The translations under genes were made by a program, and so were the position numbers. DNA of 64,000 nucleotides from an uncultured Draconibacterium sp. (lineage in GTDB: Bacteria; Bacteroidota; Bacteroidia; Bacteroidales; Prolixibacteraceae). Below are positions 44,843 through 54,566 of this stretch, piece after piece. The DNA lies in NCBI RefSeq assembly GCF_913060805.1, contig NZ_CAJXTC010000002.1:124001-188000 (forward strand), given 5' to 3'. Below the pieces are notes generated by a model. That model saw only the letters and a program-made list of their open reading frames with translations. It was not told where the DNA came from and did not search any database. How positions within the stretch are numbered: position 1 is the stretch's first letter; each line of letters begins with the position of its first letter.

Positions 44843-45171
44843 CCCATTATTTTAGATTTAAGTTGGTGTCTGTTTCTATTTGAAAAACGTAATTTACTAT
44901 AATTCTCACACAATAAAAATGTCTTATGTCTTAATAGATAAGCTTTTAACGATGTTTAGAAACATGATTTCAGAACATATTCTTAAACGAATTAAGTGAT
45001 TCAAGTATTCGAAATGCTTTTTATGGATAAAAGGATAACTGAAGAGTTGAAATCCTACTAAAAAAGGCTCGTACAGAAGATATTAGCTCTATAAAGGCGC
45101 AAAAAAGTAGTGGCTAACCAATTGAAAACCAATTGCTATAAAATTCACAAAATATTATTTTCTCTGATTAA
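44843..45171. other. intergenic region without a recognisable gene
   Basis: AT-rich sequence with short direct repeats (ACCAATTG twice near 45115-45135) and no supported gene. It ends in the promoter of the DUF349 gene. Confidence 0.5.
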
Positions 45172-45202
45172 TTGAGTATTAATGGGGATTTCCCTATTTT
45201 CG
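45172..45202 (+). promoter_or_regulatory. promoter of the DUF349 gene
   Basis: TTG (45172-45174), exactly 20 bases, then TATTTTCG (45195-45202), which differs from TAnnTTTG at one base. The leader is about 45 bases. Confidence 0.5.
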
Positions 45203-45254
45203 TAGGTGAATGATATCATGAAAATCGTTGAAATACGATGTAAAAATAATGTAA

Positions 45255-47423
45255 ATGGAACCTAAAGATCTAAAAAACTCGGAAGAGTTAAAGCGTGCGG
45301 AGAATACTGACCTTGAGAATTCTGAAGTTAAACCGACTTCGGAAGAAGCTGCAAAATCGGAAGAACCGAATACTGTTGAGGATGAAAAAAGTGTTGAACC
45401 AACTGAGGAAAAAACACCCGAACAGCCGCCGGTAGAACCTGTGGAAGAAACTGCGAAAGAAGAGCCAAAAGCTGAAGTAGCTGAAGAACCGGAGAGTGAG
45501 TCGGAGCCCGAATCAAAATCAGAAGAAGAAAGTACAACTGATTCATCTGAAGTTTCGGAAACTGTTTCTGAAGAAAAAGAGGAAGAAGAGACACAAGAGG
45601 AATCGGAAGATACAACAGCAGAACAAGAGCAGGAAACAACGGAAAGTAAAGCAGAAGCTGAGCCTGTAAAAGAAGAGAAACCGGAAAAACGAGAGCCGGT
45701 CGATTATTCAAAACATACTCAGGTAGAGCTTGTTAATGCACTTCGCGACGTACTTGAAGGAGATAGTGATATCAACATAAAAGAAGAAATTGACACCATT
45801 AAAGCGGTGTTTTATAAGAATCTGAACGAAAGCATCGAGGAAGATAAAAAGAAATTTATTGCTGATGGCGGTGCTGAAGAGGAATTCAAAGCAGAAGAAG
45901 ATCCTTATGAAAAAGACATTAAAGATCTGCTAAAGAAATACCGCCATATTCGTATCGAGCACAACAAACAGCTTGAGGTAGAAAAAGAGGAAAATCTGCA
46001 GAAAAAATATGATGTAATCGAAAAGATTAAAGGCCTGATCAATAACGAAGAATCGATCAATAAAACCTTTAACGAATTTCGTGATCTTCAACGCGAATGG
46101 CGTGAAATTGGTTTGGTTCCACAATCAAAAATGAAAAATTTGTGGGATACGTATCACTTCCACGTTGAGAATTTCTACGATTATATTAAGATCAACCGCG
46201 AACTGCGCGACCTGGATCTGAAGAAGAACCTGGAAGCAAAAATTAAACTTTGCGAAAGGGCAGAAGAGTTGCTGGTTGAAGAGCCATCGATTCTGAAAGC
46301 ATTTAATACGCTTCAGAAATACCACGAACAATGGCGCGAAATCGGGCCGGTTCCGCGTGAGCAGAAAGACGATATTTGGGAGCGTTTTAAAGCGGCTACA
46401 ACCAAAATCAATAAAAAACACCAGGAGTTTTTCGAGAATCGAAAAGTGGAGCAAAAGAAAAACCTGGAAGCCAAAACTGCACTGTGCGAAAAAGCTGAGG
46501 ACATCATTAAGGATGAGATTGCAAACCATAAAGAATGGGACGAAAGATCGAAACAACTTATTGAATTACAGAAAGTTTGGCGTACAATTGGTTTTGCACC
46601 AAGAAAAGATAACAACAAAATTTACGAGCGTTTCCGTACGGCCTGCGATGCATTTTTTAATGCCAAGCGTGCATTTTACGCTAAAAACAAAGAAGAACAG
46701 CAGAATAACCTGCAGTTAAAAACGGATCTGTGTGTTCAGGCAGAATCGCTGAAAGACAGTGAAGACTGGAAAAAAACAACGCAGGACTTTATAAATATCC
46801 AGAAAAAATGGAAAGAAATTGGTCCGGTGCCACGCAAACATTCCGATGTTTTATGGAAGCGTTTCCGTGCAGCTTGCGACTTTTTCTTCGATAAAAAATC
46901 GGAGCATTTCTCTGATGTCGATACCGAGCAGGTAGACAACCTGAAGTTAAAAGAAGACCTGATTAAAGAGGTTAAAAACTTTAAACCGATTGAAGACACC
47001 GACGAGAATTTGGAATCGTTAAAAGCTTTCCAACGCAGATGGACAGAAATTGGCCATGTTCCGTTTAAAAAGAAAGACGAAATTAAAGTACAGTTCAGAG
47101 ATGCAATCAACAAACTGTTTGACGATCTTAACCTGGATGATGAAAAACGAAATCTGTTGAAATTCAGAAATAAAATGTCGTCGTTCTCTGAATCGTCGCG
47201 TGGGCAAAATAAAATGCGCATGGAACGCGATAAGTACATGAACAAAATGAAGCAGCTGGAAAATGACTTAGTGCTGCTGGATAATAACATTGGATTCTTT
47301 GCTAAATCGAAAAATGCGGAATCATTGATCGAAGATGTGAAAAAGAAAATTGAAGTGACCAAGCAGAAGATTGAGTTGCTGAAAGACAAGATTCGTGTGA
47401 TTGACGAAATGGATAATGACTAA
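45255..47423 (+). CDS. DUF349 protein with five repeats and a long acidic N-terminal tail
   Basis: This 722-residue soluble protein has an extremely acidic, low-complexity tail (about residues 1-150, mostly Glu, Ser, Thr, Pro, Lys). The body has five DUF349 repeats whose W-x-x-IG-x-(V/A)P cores start at residues 282, 360, 442, 519 and 596, a spacing of 77-82. Each is followed by an (I/L)W-x-(R)F(R) helix. The C-terminal 60 residues are a coiled coil (MERDKYMNKMKQLENDLVLLDNNI). DUF349 proteins are nearly universal in Bacteroidota and of unknown function. Strong promoter and terminator suggest a well-expressed single gene. Confidence 0.9.
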   Translation: MEPKDLKNSEELKRAENTDLENSEVKPTSEEAAKSEEPNTVEDEKSVEPTEEKTPEQPPVEPVEETAKEEPKAEVAEEPESESEPESKSEEESTTDSSEVSETVSEEKEEEETQEESEDTTAEQEQETTESKAEAEPVKEEKPEKREPVDYSKHTQVELVNALRDVLEGDSDINIKEEIDTIKAVFYKNLNESIEEDKKKFIADGGAEEEFKAEEDPYEKDIKDLLKKYRHIRIEHNKQLEVEKEENLQKKYDVIEKIKGLINNEESINKTFNEFRDLQREWREIGLVPQSKMKNLWDTYHFHVENFYDYIKINRELRDLDLKKNLEAKIKLCERAEELLVEEPSILKAFNTLQKYHEQWREIGPVPREQKDDIWERFKAATTKINKKHQEFFENRKVEQKKNLEAKTALCEKAEDIIKDEIANHKEWDERSKQLIELQKVWRTIGFAPRKDNNKIYERFRTACDAFFNAKRAFYAKNKEEQQNNLQLKTDLCVQAESLKDSEDWKKTTQDFINIQKKWKEIGPVPRKHSDVLWKRFRAACDFFFDKKSEHFSDVDTEQVDNLKLKEDLIKEVKNFKPIEDTDENLESLKAFQRRWTEIGHVPFKKKDEIKVQFRDAINKLFDDLNLDDEKRNLLKFRNKMSSFSESSRGQNKMRMERDKYMNKMKQLENDLVLLDNNIGFFAKSKNAESLIEDVKKKIEVTKQKIELLKDKIRVIDEMDND

Positions 47424-47445
47424 AGAGTATTCTTATACAATATTG

Positions 47446-47472
47446 AAAAGCCGGTTTTACCGGCTTTTTTTA
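47446..47472 (+). terminator. terminator of the DUF349 gene
   Basis: AAAAGCCGG-TTTTA-CCGGCTTTT with further T residues, 22 bases after the stop. Confidence 0.88.
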
Positions 47473-47883
47473 TGTCCATACATCAAATAATTTAAGTCGC
47501 TGAGAATCGCGTAAAAATAAATTTGTGTGTAATTGTCCGGAATATTAAAATTTTGAGGCGGGATATTAAGACTTGATATTTCTATAGATAAATCTGTGAC
47601 GGTTATTCTAATTGCAGATTTGGGATGATTAGCAGAATTAATTAAAGTATCTACAGAGTAAATTTTATTCGGAACTACGGACTTACATTTAAGAGATAAA
47701 TGATTTGGAAAGACTTATTATAAACTTTTACATAAAATCTTTGCCGTTATCGGACTAAAACCTCGATAACTGATTTTATATAAACCATCCGCCAGCTGAC
47801 GGATTGGACGTAACATGCCAGGTATTCCAAAATAAACGATATACACACTTGTCTTATAGTTGATATTATGTTATTTATATGAA
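47473..47883. other. convergent intergenic region with one palindrome
   Basis: No gene is found in about 410 AT-rich bases. The only structure is a palindrome around CAGCTG at 47785-47807 (CCATCCG...CGGATTGG with two mismatches), similar to small palindromic repeats seen between genes in this phylum. Confidence 0.5.
47785..47807. repeat. palindromic repeat centred on CAGCTG
   Basis: CCATCCGCCAGC/TGACGGATTGG pair with two mismatches. It may be a copy of an intergenic palindrome family. Confidence 0.4.
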
Positions 47884-47913
47884 TATAAAAAAAGGAGAGA
47901 ATTTCCCTCCTTT
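47884..47913 (-). terminator. terminator of the TPR gene
   Basis: On the minus strand AAAGGAG-GGAAATTCT-CTCCTTT is followed by TTTTATATTC, 12 bases after the stop. Confidence 0.8.
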
Positions 47914-47924
47914 CTTATAATATC

Positions 47925-49100
47925 TTATTGTCCTAAGATTTCAAGAATCTCGTTGTACTTGTCCATATTCTTCATACGGTAGTACAAGTTCTTTAACGAT
48001 TCCAATGTCATTTCATCCTCTGGATTGATCTCACGACATTTTTCCATGTATGGAAGTGCTTTCTCAAACCATACGTCAGCTTTTTTCAATTCAGCTTCGT
48101 ATTTTTCGTTTTCGTTAGCAGGAACTGCGTTAGCTACTTCTATTTGTTTTACACCTTTATTGTAGTAAAGTGCGCCCAAGTTGTAATATGCATTAAAGAA
48201 TGTTGGATCAATTTCAGAAGCTTTTTCGTATGCTGCTACAGCATTTTCTTCTTCACCAAATTTTTCGTACAAAGCACCTTTGGCAAAATAATAAGTAACG
48301 TTGTTAGGATCTTGCTCAATCGCCATATCCAGGTATTTCAATGCTTCTTCGTTTTTACCAATTTTCATGTACAAGTCAATCATGCTTGTCAATACGTTAT
48401 TGTCATCCGGATATTTCTCAAATCCTTCCTGAACAGCTTTTAACGCATTTACAGTGTCTTGCATTTGAATGTACGAATCAGAAATTAAAGCATAAGTTCT
48501 TGCACCGTTGTAGCCGTATTTAGCAGCTTCTCCGTAGTACTGAACAGCTTTATTGTAATTCTGAGCATTGTAAGCAGCCAAACCTGAGTTGAATAGAATT
48601 ACAGTATCAACTGCACCAGGATTATCCTCTTTTACAACCGGAATATCTTGAACCTCAAGGATTTGCTCAAAAGATTTCAATGCCAATTCGTAATCGTCGT
48701 TGTTGAATGCTTCAACAGCTTGATTTGTTAAGTCGTTAGTTAACAATGTTAACTTAATTTTTACACTTTTCGAGAACTTGTCTTTATCATCAAGCTCAAG
48801 TGCTTTTTTGTACGACTCTAACGCTACTGTTAACGGATCATCGCTTAAAGCTTTTACACTTTCGTCCTGGCTTGCAAAAATTGCCTGATAAATTTCGCCT
48901 TTTACTTCCCATGTTTTTGGCCATGGAATAGACTTTTCGGCTTTATCGTTTGCAGGATCAGTTGCTTCAGCAATGGCCTCCAACGCTTTATCTAATTTTC
49001 CTGAGTCTTTAAGGTTCTGAGCACTGGTTACTTTTCCTTTCTGTGCAAATACTGCAGAAACAGAAAAAACCAAGGCTAGAAGAATGATAGTTTTTTTCAT
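47925..49100 (-). CDS. secreted tetratricopeptide repeat protein
   Basis: This 391-residue protein has a signal peptide (MKKTIILLALVFSVSAVFA) and at least six TPR units, such as DKALEAIAEATDPAND, YELALKSFEQILEV, YNKAVQYYGEAAKYG, EEALKYLDMAIEQDPNNVTYYFAKGALYEKFG and ENAVAAYEKASEIDPTFFNAYYNLGALYYNKG. The last repeats are closest to the consensus. TPR proteins are scaffolds for protein contacts, and this one should be periplasmic. It lies downstream of gyrA on the same strand, a conserved order in Bacteroidota, but has its own promoter in the 109-base gap. Partner unknown. Confidence 0.9.
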   Translation of the reverse strand: MKKTIILLALVFSVSAVFAQKGKVTSAQNLKDSGKLDKALEAIAEATDPANDKAEKSIPWPKTWEVKGEIYQAIFASQDESVKALSDDPLTVALESYKKALELDDKDKFSKSVKIKLTLLTNDLTNQAVEAFNNDDYELALKSFEQILEVQDIPVVKEDNPGAVDTVILFNSGLAAYNAQNYNKAVQYYGEAAKYGYNGARTYALISDSYIQMQDTVNALKAVQEGFEKYPDDNNVLTSMIDLYMKIGKNEEALKYLDMAIEQDPNNVTYYFAKGALYEKFGEEENAVAAYEKASEIDPTFFNAYYNLGALYYNKGVKQIEVANAVPANENEKYEAELKKADVWFEKALPYMEKCREINPEDEMTLESLKNLYYRMKNMDKYNEILEILGQ

Positions 49101-49155
49101 TTTTATACTTATTTAAAATTTTAAAATTTCGATTAATAGTCCCTCTTACAGGCCA

Positions 49156-49185
49156 CAAAAATATATCTTTTCAAATTTTATCAAA
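49156..49185 (-). promoter_or_regulatory. promoter of the TPR gene
   Basis: Minus strand: a TTTTG, about 18 bases, then TATTTTTG (49163-49156), an exact TAnnTTTG. The leader is about 50 bases to the ATG at 49100. Confidence 0.5.
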
Positions 49186-49209
49186 ATAACAGTACAAATA
49201 ATCAATAAT

Positions 49210-51723
49210 TTATTCTTGTTCTAAGTTATTTTCTTCATTATCAACGCCTTCAGTATTCTGGTCAGTTACATCTTCCGAAGCTTCTTCTTCAACAGCAATT
49301 CGGGCAACCGACGCAATTCTGTCGTCTTCTCTCAGATTGATAACTCGTACTCCCTGTGTTGCTCGTCCGAGTACTGAAATTGTGTTAACCGCTAAACGAA
49401 TGGTTATTCCTTTTTGTGTAATAATCATCAGATCATTATCATCAGAAACACTTTTTATGGCAACCAACTCGCCTGTTTTTTCGGTAATATTCAGTGTTTT
49501 TACACCTTTACCACCACGGTTTGTTACACGGTAATCATCAATTTTAGAACGTTTTCCATATCCTTTTTCGGCAACTACCAGGATGTCTTCATTTTCATCC
49601 ATTACACAAACCATACCAATTACTTCATCATTTTCATGGCCAAGTGTAATTCCGCGAACTCCGGATGCTGTTCTACCGATTGCACGAACAATACTTTCGT
49701 TGAAACGAATTGCCTTACCCGAGCGCACAGCCAGCATAACTTCGCTATTACCATTTGTCAAACGAGCTTCCAGTAATTGGTCGCCTTCTTTAATGGTAAT
49801 TGCATTAACTCCGTTTTGGCGCGGACGTGAATACGCTTCTAACGTTGTTTTCTTGATAATACCTTTTTTGGTAGCAAGAATAATGTAGTTATTATTGATG
49901 AATTCCTGATCGGCCAGTGTTCTCACTTTAATAAATGCCAACACCTGATCGTCCGACTCAATATTCAACATGTTTTGAATTGCACGACCTTTTGAAGCCC
50001 TTGTTCCTTCCGGAATTTCGTACACTTTCAGCCAGAAACATTTTCCTTTTTCGGTGAATAACAATAAAGTGTTATGCATCGATGCAATAATAATGTGCTC
50101 AAGGAAATCTTCATCGCGGGTGGTACTTCCTTTTGAACCTATACCTCCCCTGCCCTGAGTTCTGAACTCGGTAAGTGGCGTACGTTTTATATAACCTAAG
50201 TGAGAGATGGTAATTACCATTTCTTCATCGGCATAAAAATCTTCAGGGTTAAATTCTTCGGCGTTTGGAACAATTTCAGTACGACGTTCGTCACCGTATT
50301 TCGCTTTAACCTCCTGCAATTCTTCTTTTATAATTTCCATTCGCAAGTTTACGTCGGCAAGAATGGCTTTGTAATGTTCAATCTGCGCCATAATTTCGTC
50401 GTATTCTTTACGAAGTTTGTCTTGTTCAAGACCGGTTAACTGACGCAATCGCATTTCAACAATTGCACGCGATTGAACCTCACTCAGTTCAAATCGTTCA
50501 ATCAATTTGTTTCGTGCTTCTTCCGGAGTTGAAGACCCGCGGATAATTGCAATTACTTCGTCGATATTATCGCTGGCAATAATAAGTCCTTCCAGAATAT
50601 GAGCACGCTTTTCGGCTTGCTCCAATTCGTACTGCGTACGGCGAGTAACAACCTCATGACGGTGATCCACAAAGTGTTTGATCAGTTCCTTTAAATTTAA
50701 AATCTTCGGACGACCATGAACCAGTGCAATACTGTTAACACTAAACGAAGTTTGCAGCTGAGTGTATTTGTATAGTTTATTTAAAACCACGTTGCTCATT
50801 GCATCGCGTTTCAAATCGTAAACAACTCGCATACCTTCGCGGTCCGACTCATCGTTTACATTCGAAATTCCTTCAATTTTCTTTTCGTTAACCAGGTCGG
50901 CAGTTTTCTGAATCATTTCTGCGCGGTTAACCATGTATGGAATTTCGGTTACAACGATCTTCTCGCGGCCACCTTCGTTTTCAATGTGCGCTTTACCCCG
51001 GATAACAATTCGGCCTTTACCGGTTTCGTAGGCATCTTTTACGCCCTGGTAACCGTAAATAATACCTCCGGTTGGAAAATCGGGAGCTTTCACTATTTCG
51101 ATAAGCTGCTCCATTTCAATGTCATTGTCATCTACATAAGCTATTGTAGCGTCAATAACATCGCTAAGGTTGTGTGGTGGCATGTTTGTAGCCATACCAA
51201 CGGCAATACCCGAAGCACCATTTACAAGCAACTGTGGGATTTTTGTTGGTAAAACTGTAGGCTCACCCAACGATTCATCGAAGTTAGGCTGGAAATCAAC
51301 AGTATTTTTGTCCAGGTCGGCCAAAGTTTCTTCCGAAATCTTCGACATACGAGCCTCGGTATAACGCATTGCTGCCGGACTGTCGCCATCAACAGAACCA
51401 AAGTTACCCTGACCATCGACCATTGGGTAACGCAACGACCAATGTTGCGCCATACGTACCATGGTAAAATAAACTGAAGAGTCGCCGTGCGGGTGGTACT
51501 TACCAAGCACCTCACCAACAATCCTGGCCGACTTTTTATACGGACGATTGGAAAGAATTCCAAGTTCGTGCATACCAAATAAAACCCGGCGGTGTACCGG
51601 TTTAAAACCATCGCGTACATCGGGTAATGCACGCGAAACAATTACCGACATTGAATAATCAATATAGGCAGATTTCATCTGCTCCTCAATGTTTATTCTG
51701 ATAATCTTTTCACCTTCTGTCAT
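49210..51723 (-). CDS. gyrA: DNA gyrase subunit A
   Basis: This protein of about 837 residues cuts and rejoins DNA to introduce negative supercoils, with GyrB. The active-site Tyr is Y121 in [10 protein letters not shown]. The quinolone-determining region reads [15 protein letters not shown] (S82 present, Phe at the position acidic in E. coli, which may be normal for this phylum). The C-terminal half holds the beta-pinwheel blades and a GyrA box-like RGGKGVKT. The ATG at 51723 follows a strong AAAGGAG 8 bases upstream; an in-frame TTG at 51738 overlaps that site and is rejected. Divergent from clpC. The C-terminus ends in an acidic tail of about 40 residues. Confidence 0.97.
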   Translation of the reverse strand: MTEGEKIIRINIEEQMKSAYIDYSMSVIVSRALPDVRDGFKPVHRRVLFGMHELGILSNRPYKKSARIVGEVLGKYHPHGDSSVYFTMVRMAQHWSLRYPMVDGQGNFGSVDGDSPAAMRYTEARMSKISEETLADLDKNTVDFQPNFDESLGEPTVLPTKIPQLLVNGASGIAVGMATNMPPHNLSDVIDATIAYVDDNDIEMEQLIEIVKAPDFPTGGIIYGYQGVKDAYETGKGRIVIRGKAHIENEGGREKIVVTEIPYMVNRAEMIQKTADLVNEKKIEGISNVNDESDREGMRVVYDLKRDAMSNVVLNKLYKYTQLQTSFSVNSIALVHGRPKILNLKELIKHFVDHRHEVVTRRTQYELEQAEKRAHILEGLIIASDNIDEVIAIIRGSSTPEEARNKLIERFELSEVQSRAIVEMRLRQLTGLEQDKLRKEYDEIMAQIEHYKAILADVNLRMEIIKEELQEVKAKYGDERRTEIVPNAEEFNPEDFYADEEMVITISHLGYIKRTPLTEFRTQGRGGIGSKGSTTRDEDFLEHIIIASMHNTLLLFTEKGKCFWLKVYEIPEGTRASKGRAIQNMLNIESDDQVLAFIKVRTLADQEFINNNYIILATKKGIIKKTTLEAYSRPRQNGVNAITIKEGDQLLEARLTNGNSEVMLAVRSGKAIRFNESIVRAIGRTASGVRGITLGHENDEVIGMVCVMDENEDILVVAEKGYGKRSKIDDYRVTNRGGKGVKTLNITEKTGELVAIKSVSDDNDLMIITQKGITIRLAVNTISVLGRATQGVRVINLREDDRIASVARIAVEEEASEDVTDQNTEGVDNEENNLEQE

Positions 51724-51765
51724 TATATCTCCTTTCAAAATAAATTATCACTATTTAAAGACCCA

Positions 51766-51773
51766 CAAAAATA
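51766..51773 (-). promoter_or_regulatory. -7 box (TATTTTTG) of gyrA
   Basis: An exact TAnnTTTG on the minus strand, 43 bases before the gyrA ATG. Confidence 0.45.
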
Positions 51774-51873
51774 GTAAAATCATTCGTGTAACACGCATAT
51801 CTAGTAGTGTTTTACATACTTTTGACAAGAAGATATTAACATTTCAACTGACAATTATTCATGATGTTTAGGT

Positions 51874-51881
51874 TACCTTTG
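51874..51881 (+). promoter_or_regulatory. possible -7 box (TACCTTTG) of clpC
   Basis: An exact TAnnTTTG match 108 bases before the clpC ATG. The leader would be about 100 bases and no -33 TTG is seen, so support is modest. Confidence 0.3.
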
Positions 51882-51988
51882 ATAACTTCTGCCATTTCGA
51901 TACTTCCCAGCTTCAAAATTTATTTAATTTAGTCTTTCAACCTTTTAGGAATAGTATTTGTTAAACCGAGATAAAAAGGAGACTATAT

Positions 51989-54517
51989 ATGGATTCACAA
52001 TTTTCACCAAGAATTAAAGACATTATCGGATATAGCCGGGAGGAGGCAATTCGTTTGGGGAATGATTATATAGGCCAGGAGCATCTTTTTTTGGGAATTT
52101 TGAGAGAAGGCGAAGGTACTGCTACTGATATTCTCGAAAACCTGGGTGTCGACCTGGTTGAAGTAAAACAACTAATCGAAAGCAAGGTACGCACAGATAA
52201 AGATATAAATCAGAAAGCTGATTTGATTATGCTGAAATCGACTGAAAAGACGTTGAAGTTGATTTATTTGGAGGCACGATCGTTTAAAAGTGCAACGGCC
52301 AATAGCGGCCACCTGTTGCTGGCTATATTAAAAGACAACGACAGTTTGATAACTCAAATGCTCGTTGAACTGGGTATTAATTACTACATGGTTAAGTCGC
52401 AATTGCAAGACTACCAGCAGCCTGAAGCGAAATCGGATTTCCCTGAAAGCGATGACGATGAGCCGGGCGAAGGTTTTGGAAAAGGCCCTTCATCGGGCGG
52501 ACAAAGCTCGAAAAAAGCTGCCGGCGCCAAATCGGATACACCTGTACTCGACAACTTTGGTATTGATATTACCAAACTGGCAGAAGAAAACAGTCTTGAC
52601 CCAATTGTAGGTCGCGAGAAAGAGATTGAGCGACTGGCACAAATCCTGAGTCGACGCAAAAAGAACAACCCAATTTTAATTGGAGAACCGGGCGTTGGTA
52701 AATCAGCCATTGCCGAAGGATTGGCACTACGAATTGTGGGCAAAAAAGTATCGAGAATATTATTCGACAAACGCGTTGTAAGCCTTGATATTGCTTCGAT
52801 TGTGGCGGGTACAAAGTACCGCGGACAGTTCGAGGAGCGTATGAAAGCTATTTTGAATGAGCTTTCGAAAGTAAACAATGTAATTTTGTTTATCGACGAA
52901 ATTCATACCATTGTAGGTGCCGGTGGCGCAACCGGATCGCTGGATGCGGCCAACATGTTAAAACCTGCTTTGGCACGTGGCGACATTCAATGTATTGGCG
53001 CTACTACGCTGGATGAATACCGTCAGCAAATTGAAAAAGACGGTGCTTTGGAACGTCGTTTTCAGAAAGTAATGGTCGACCCTACTTCGGTTGACGAAAC
53101 CATCGAAATTCTGAATAACATTAAGGAACGTTACGAAGATCACCACAACGTAACCTTTACGCCGGAAGCGATTGAAAGCTGTGTGAAATTAACCGCACGC
53201 TATATTACCGATCGTTATTTACCGGACAAAGCCATCGATGCACTTGACGAAGCTGGTTCGCGTGTTCATATCTCAAATATCAACGTTCCGGATAACATTG
53301 TTAAGCTGGAAGAAAAGATAGAGAAAACCAAAGATGATAAAATTGCGGCGGTTAAAAGTCAGAATTTTGAGCTGGCAGCCAACTATCGCGATAAAGAAAA
53401 AAACCTGCTCACTCTTTTGGAAGATGCAAAAGAACAGTGGGAAAAAGATCTGTTGAACCATCGTGAAACGGTTGATGAACACAAAGTTGCCGAGGTTGTT
53501 GCTATGATGTCAGGAATTCCGGTACAGCGTATTGCGCAGGCCGAAGGAAAACGCCTGATGAACATGGGCAACGACTTGAAAGGCAAGGTTGTTGGACAAG
53601 ACGAGGCAATTGCCAAAATTGTTAAAGCAATTCAACGTAACCGCGCGGGACTGAAAGATCCAAACCGCCCAATCGGAACATTTATATTCCTTGGACCTAC
53701 AGGTGTTGGAAAAACCCAGTTGGCAAAAGTTTTAACTACTTATTTGTTCGACAATCTGGATTCGCTGATTCGTATTGACATGAGTGAATACATGGAGAAA
53801 TTTGCTGTATCGAGATTGGTTGGAGCGCCTCCGGGATATGTGGGCTACGAAGAAGGTGGCCAGTTGACCGAAAAAGTAAGACGTAAGCCGTACTCTGTTG
53901 TATTGCTCGATGAGATTGAGAAAGCGCATCCTGATGTATTTAATATTTTGCTTCAGTTGATGGACGAAGGACGTTTAACCGATAGTTTGGGACGCAATGT
54001 TGATTTCAAGAATACGATTATCATTATGACATCGAATATCGGATCGCGTCAATTAAAAGACTTTGGTCGAGGTGTTGGTTTCGCAACGGCTAAAACGCCT
54101 GAAGAGGAAAATGAGCATACAAAATACATCATTCAGAAAGCACTGAAAAAAGCATTTGCTCCGGAGTTCCTGAACCGTATTGATGATGTGGTGATGTTTA
54201 ACCAACTGGAGAAAAAACATATTCACAGCATTATCGACATCGAAATTGAAGGTTTGTACAAACGTGTTGAATCACTGAATTATAAGCTGAAAATTTCTCC
54301 GGCAGCAAAAGATTTTATTGCCGAGAAAGGTTACGATCCTCAGTTTGGTGCACGACCATTAAAAAGAGCTATCCAGAAGTACCTGGAAGATGAAATGGCC
54401 GAAATAATTATCAAGGCATCGATTACCGAAGGAGATACAATTTCGGTTGGTTTTGATAAGAAGAATGAAAAACTTCAGATGCGCATTTTATCGAATAAAA
54501 AAGCGCTGAAAGAATAA
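51989..54517 (+). CDS. clpC: ClpC-type AAA+ chaperone, Clp protease ATP-binding subunit
   Basis: This 842-residue Hsp100 protein unfolds substrates for the ClpP peptidase. It has an N-terminal double Clp repeat (about 1-145), a Ser/Gly/Lys linker, AAA1 with Walker A GEPGVGKS at 232-239 and Walker B VILFIDEIH, a short middle domain with a UVR-like stretch (KSQNFELAANYRDKEKNLL), and AAA2 with Walker A GPTGVGKT at 569-576. The short middle domain with UVR motif separates ClpC from ClpB. The ATG follows AAAAAGGAG. clpC and gyrA are divergent, a conserved pair. Followed by a strong GAAA-loop terminator. Confidence 0.95.
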   Translation: MDSQFSPRIKDIIGYSREEAIRLGNDYIGQEHLFLGILREGEGTATDILENLGVDLVEVKQLIESKVRTDKDINQKADLIMLKSTEKTLKLIYLEARSFKSATANSGHLLLAILKDNDSLITQMLVELGINYYMVKSQLQDYQQPEAKSDFPESDDDEPGEGFGKGPSSGGQSSKKAAGAKSDTPVLDNFGIDITKLAEENSLDPIVGREKEIERLAQILSRRKKNNPILIGEPGVGKSAIAEGLALRIVGKKVSRILFDKRVVSLDIASIVAGTKYRGQFEERMKAILNELSKVNNVILFIDEIHTIVGAGGATGSLDAANMLKPALARGDIQCIGATTLDEYRQQIEKDGALERRFQKVMVDPTSVDETIEILNNIKERYEDHHNVTFTPEAIESCVKLTARYITDRYLPDKAIDALDEAGSRVHISNINVPDNIVKLEEKIEKTKDDKIAAVKSQNFELAANYRDKEKNLLTLLEDAKEQWEKDLLNHRETVDEHKVAEVVAMMSGIPVQRIAQAEGKRLMNMGNDLKGKVVGQDEAIAKIVKAIQRNRAGLKDPNRPIGTFIFLGPTGVGKTQLAKVLTTYLFDNLDSLIRIDMSEYMEKFAVSRLVGAPPGYVGYEEGGQLTEKVRRKPYSVVLLDEIEKAHPDVFNILLQLMDEGRLTDSLGRNVDFKNTIIIMTSNIGSRQLKDFGRGVGFATAKTPEEENEHTKYIIQKALKKAFAPEFLNRIDDVVMFNQLEKKHIHSIIDIEIEGLYKRVESLNYKLKISPAAKDFIAEKGYDPQFGARPLKRAIQKYLEDEMAEIIIKASITEGDTISVGFDKKNEKLQMRILSNKKALKE

Positions 54518-54538
54518 GAAACGAAACTGATAAATTTC

Positions 54539-54566
54539 AAAAGGAGGTGAAAACCTCCTTTTTTTA
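54539..54566 (+). terminator. terminator of clpC
   Basis: AAAAGGAGGT-GAAA-ACCTCCTTTT with further T residues. The T-run overlaps the stop of the convergent SpoIIE gene. Confidence 0.88.

Noticed and set aside
45021-45062. Short open frame (MLFMDKRITEELKSY) in the region before the DUF349 gene
   Set aside because: Only about 15 codons, with no ribosome site or similarity.
45328-45711. Long minus-strand open frame, Leu/Gln-rich, opposite the start of the DUF349 gene
   Set aside because: It is the complement of the Glu-rich tail; Leu/Leu-Gln runs are what GAA/GAG repeats give on the other strand. No start context or family match.
51463-51485. Gyrase A quinolone-region Phe at the usual acidic position as a resistance mutation
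   Set aside because: The neighbouring Ser82 is intact and the Phe may be normal for this phylum; without an alignment no resistance claim is justified.
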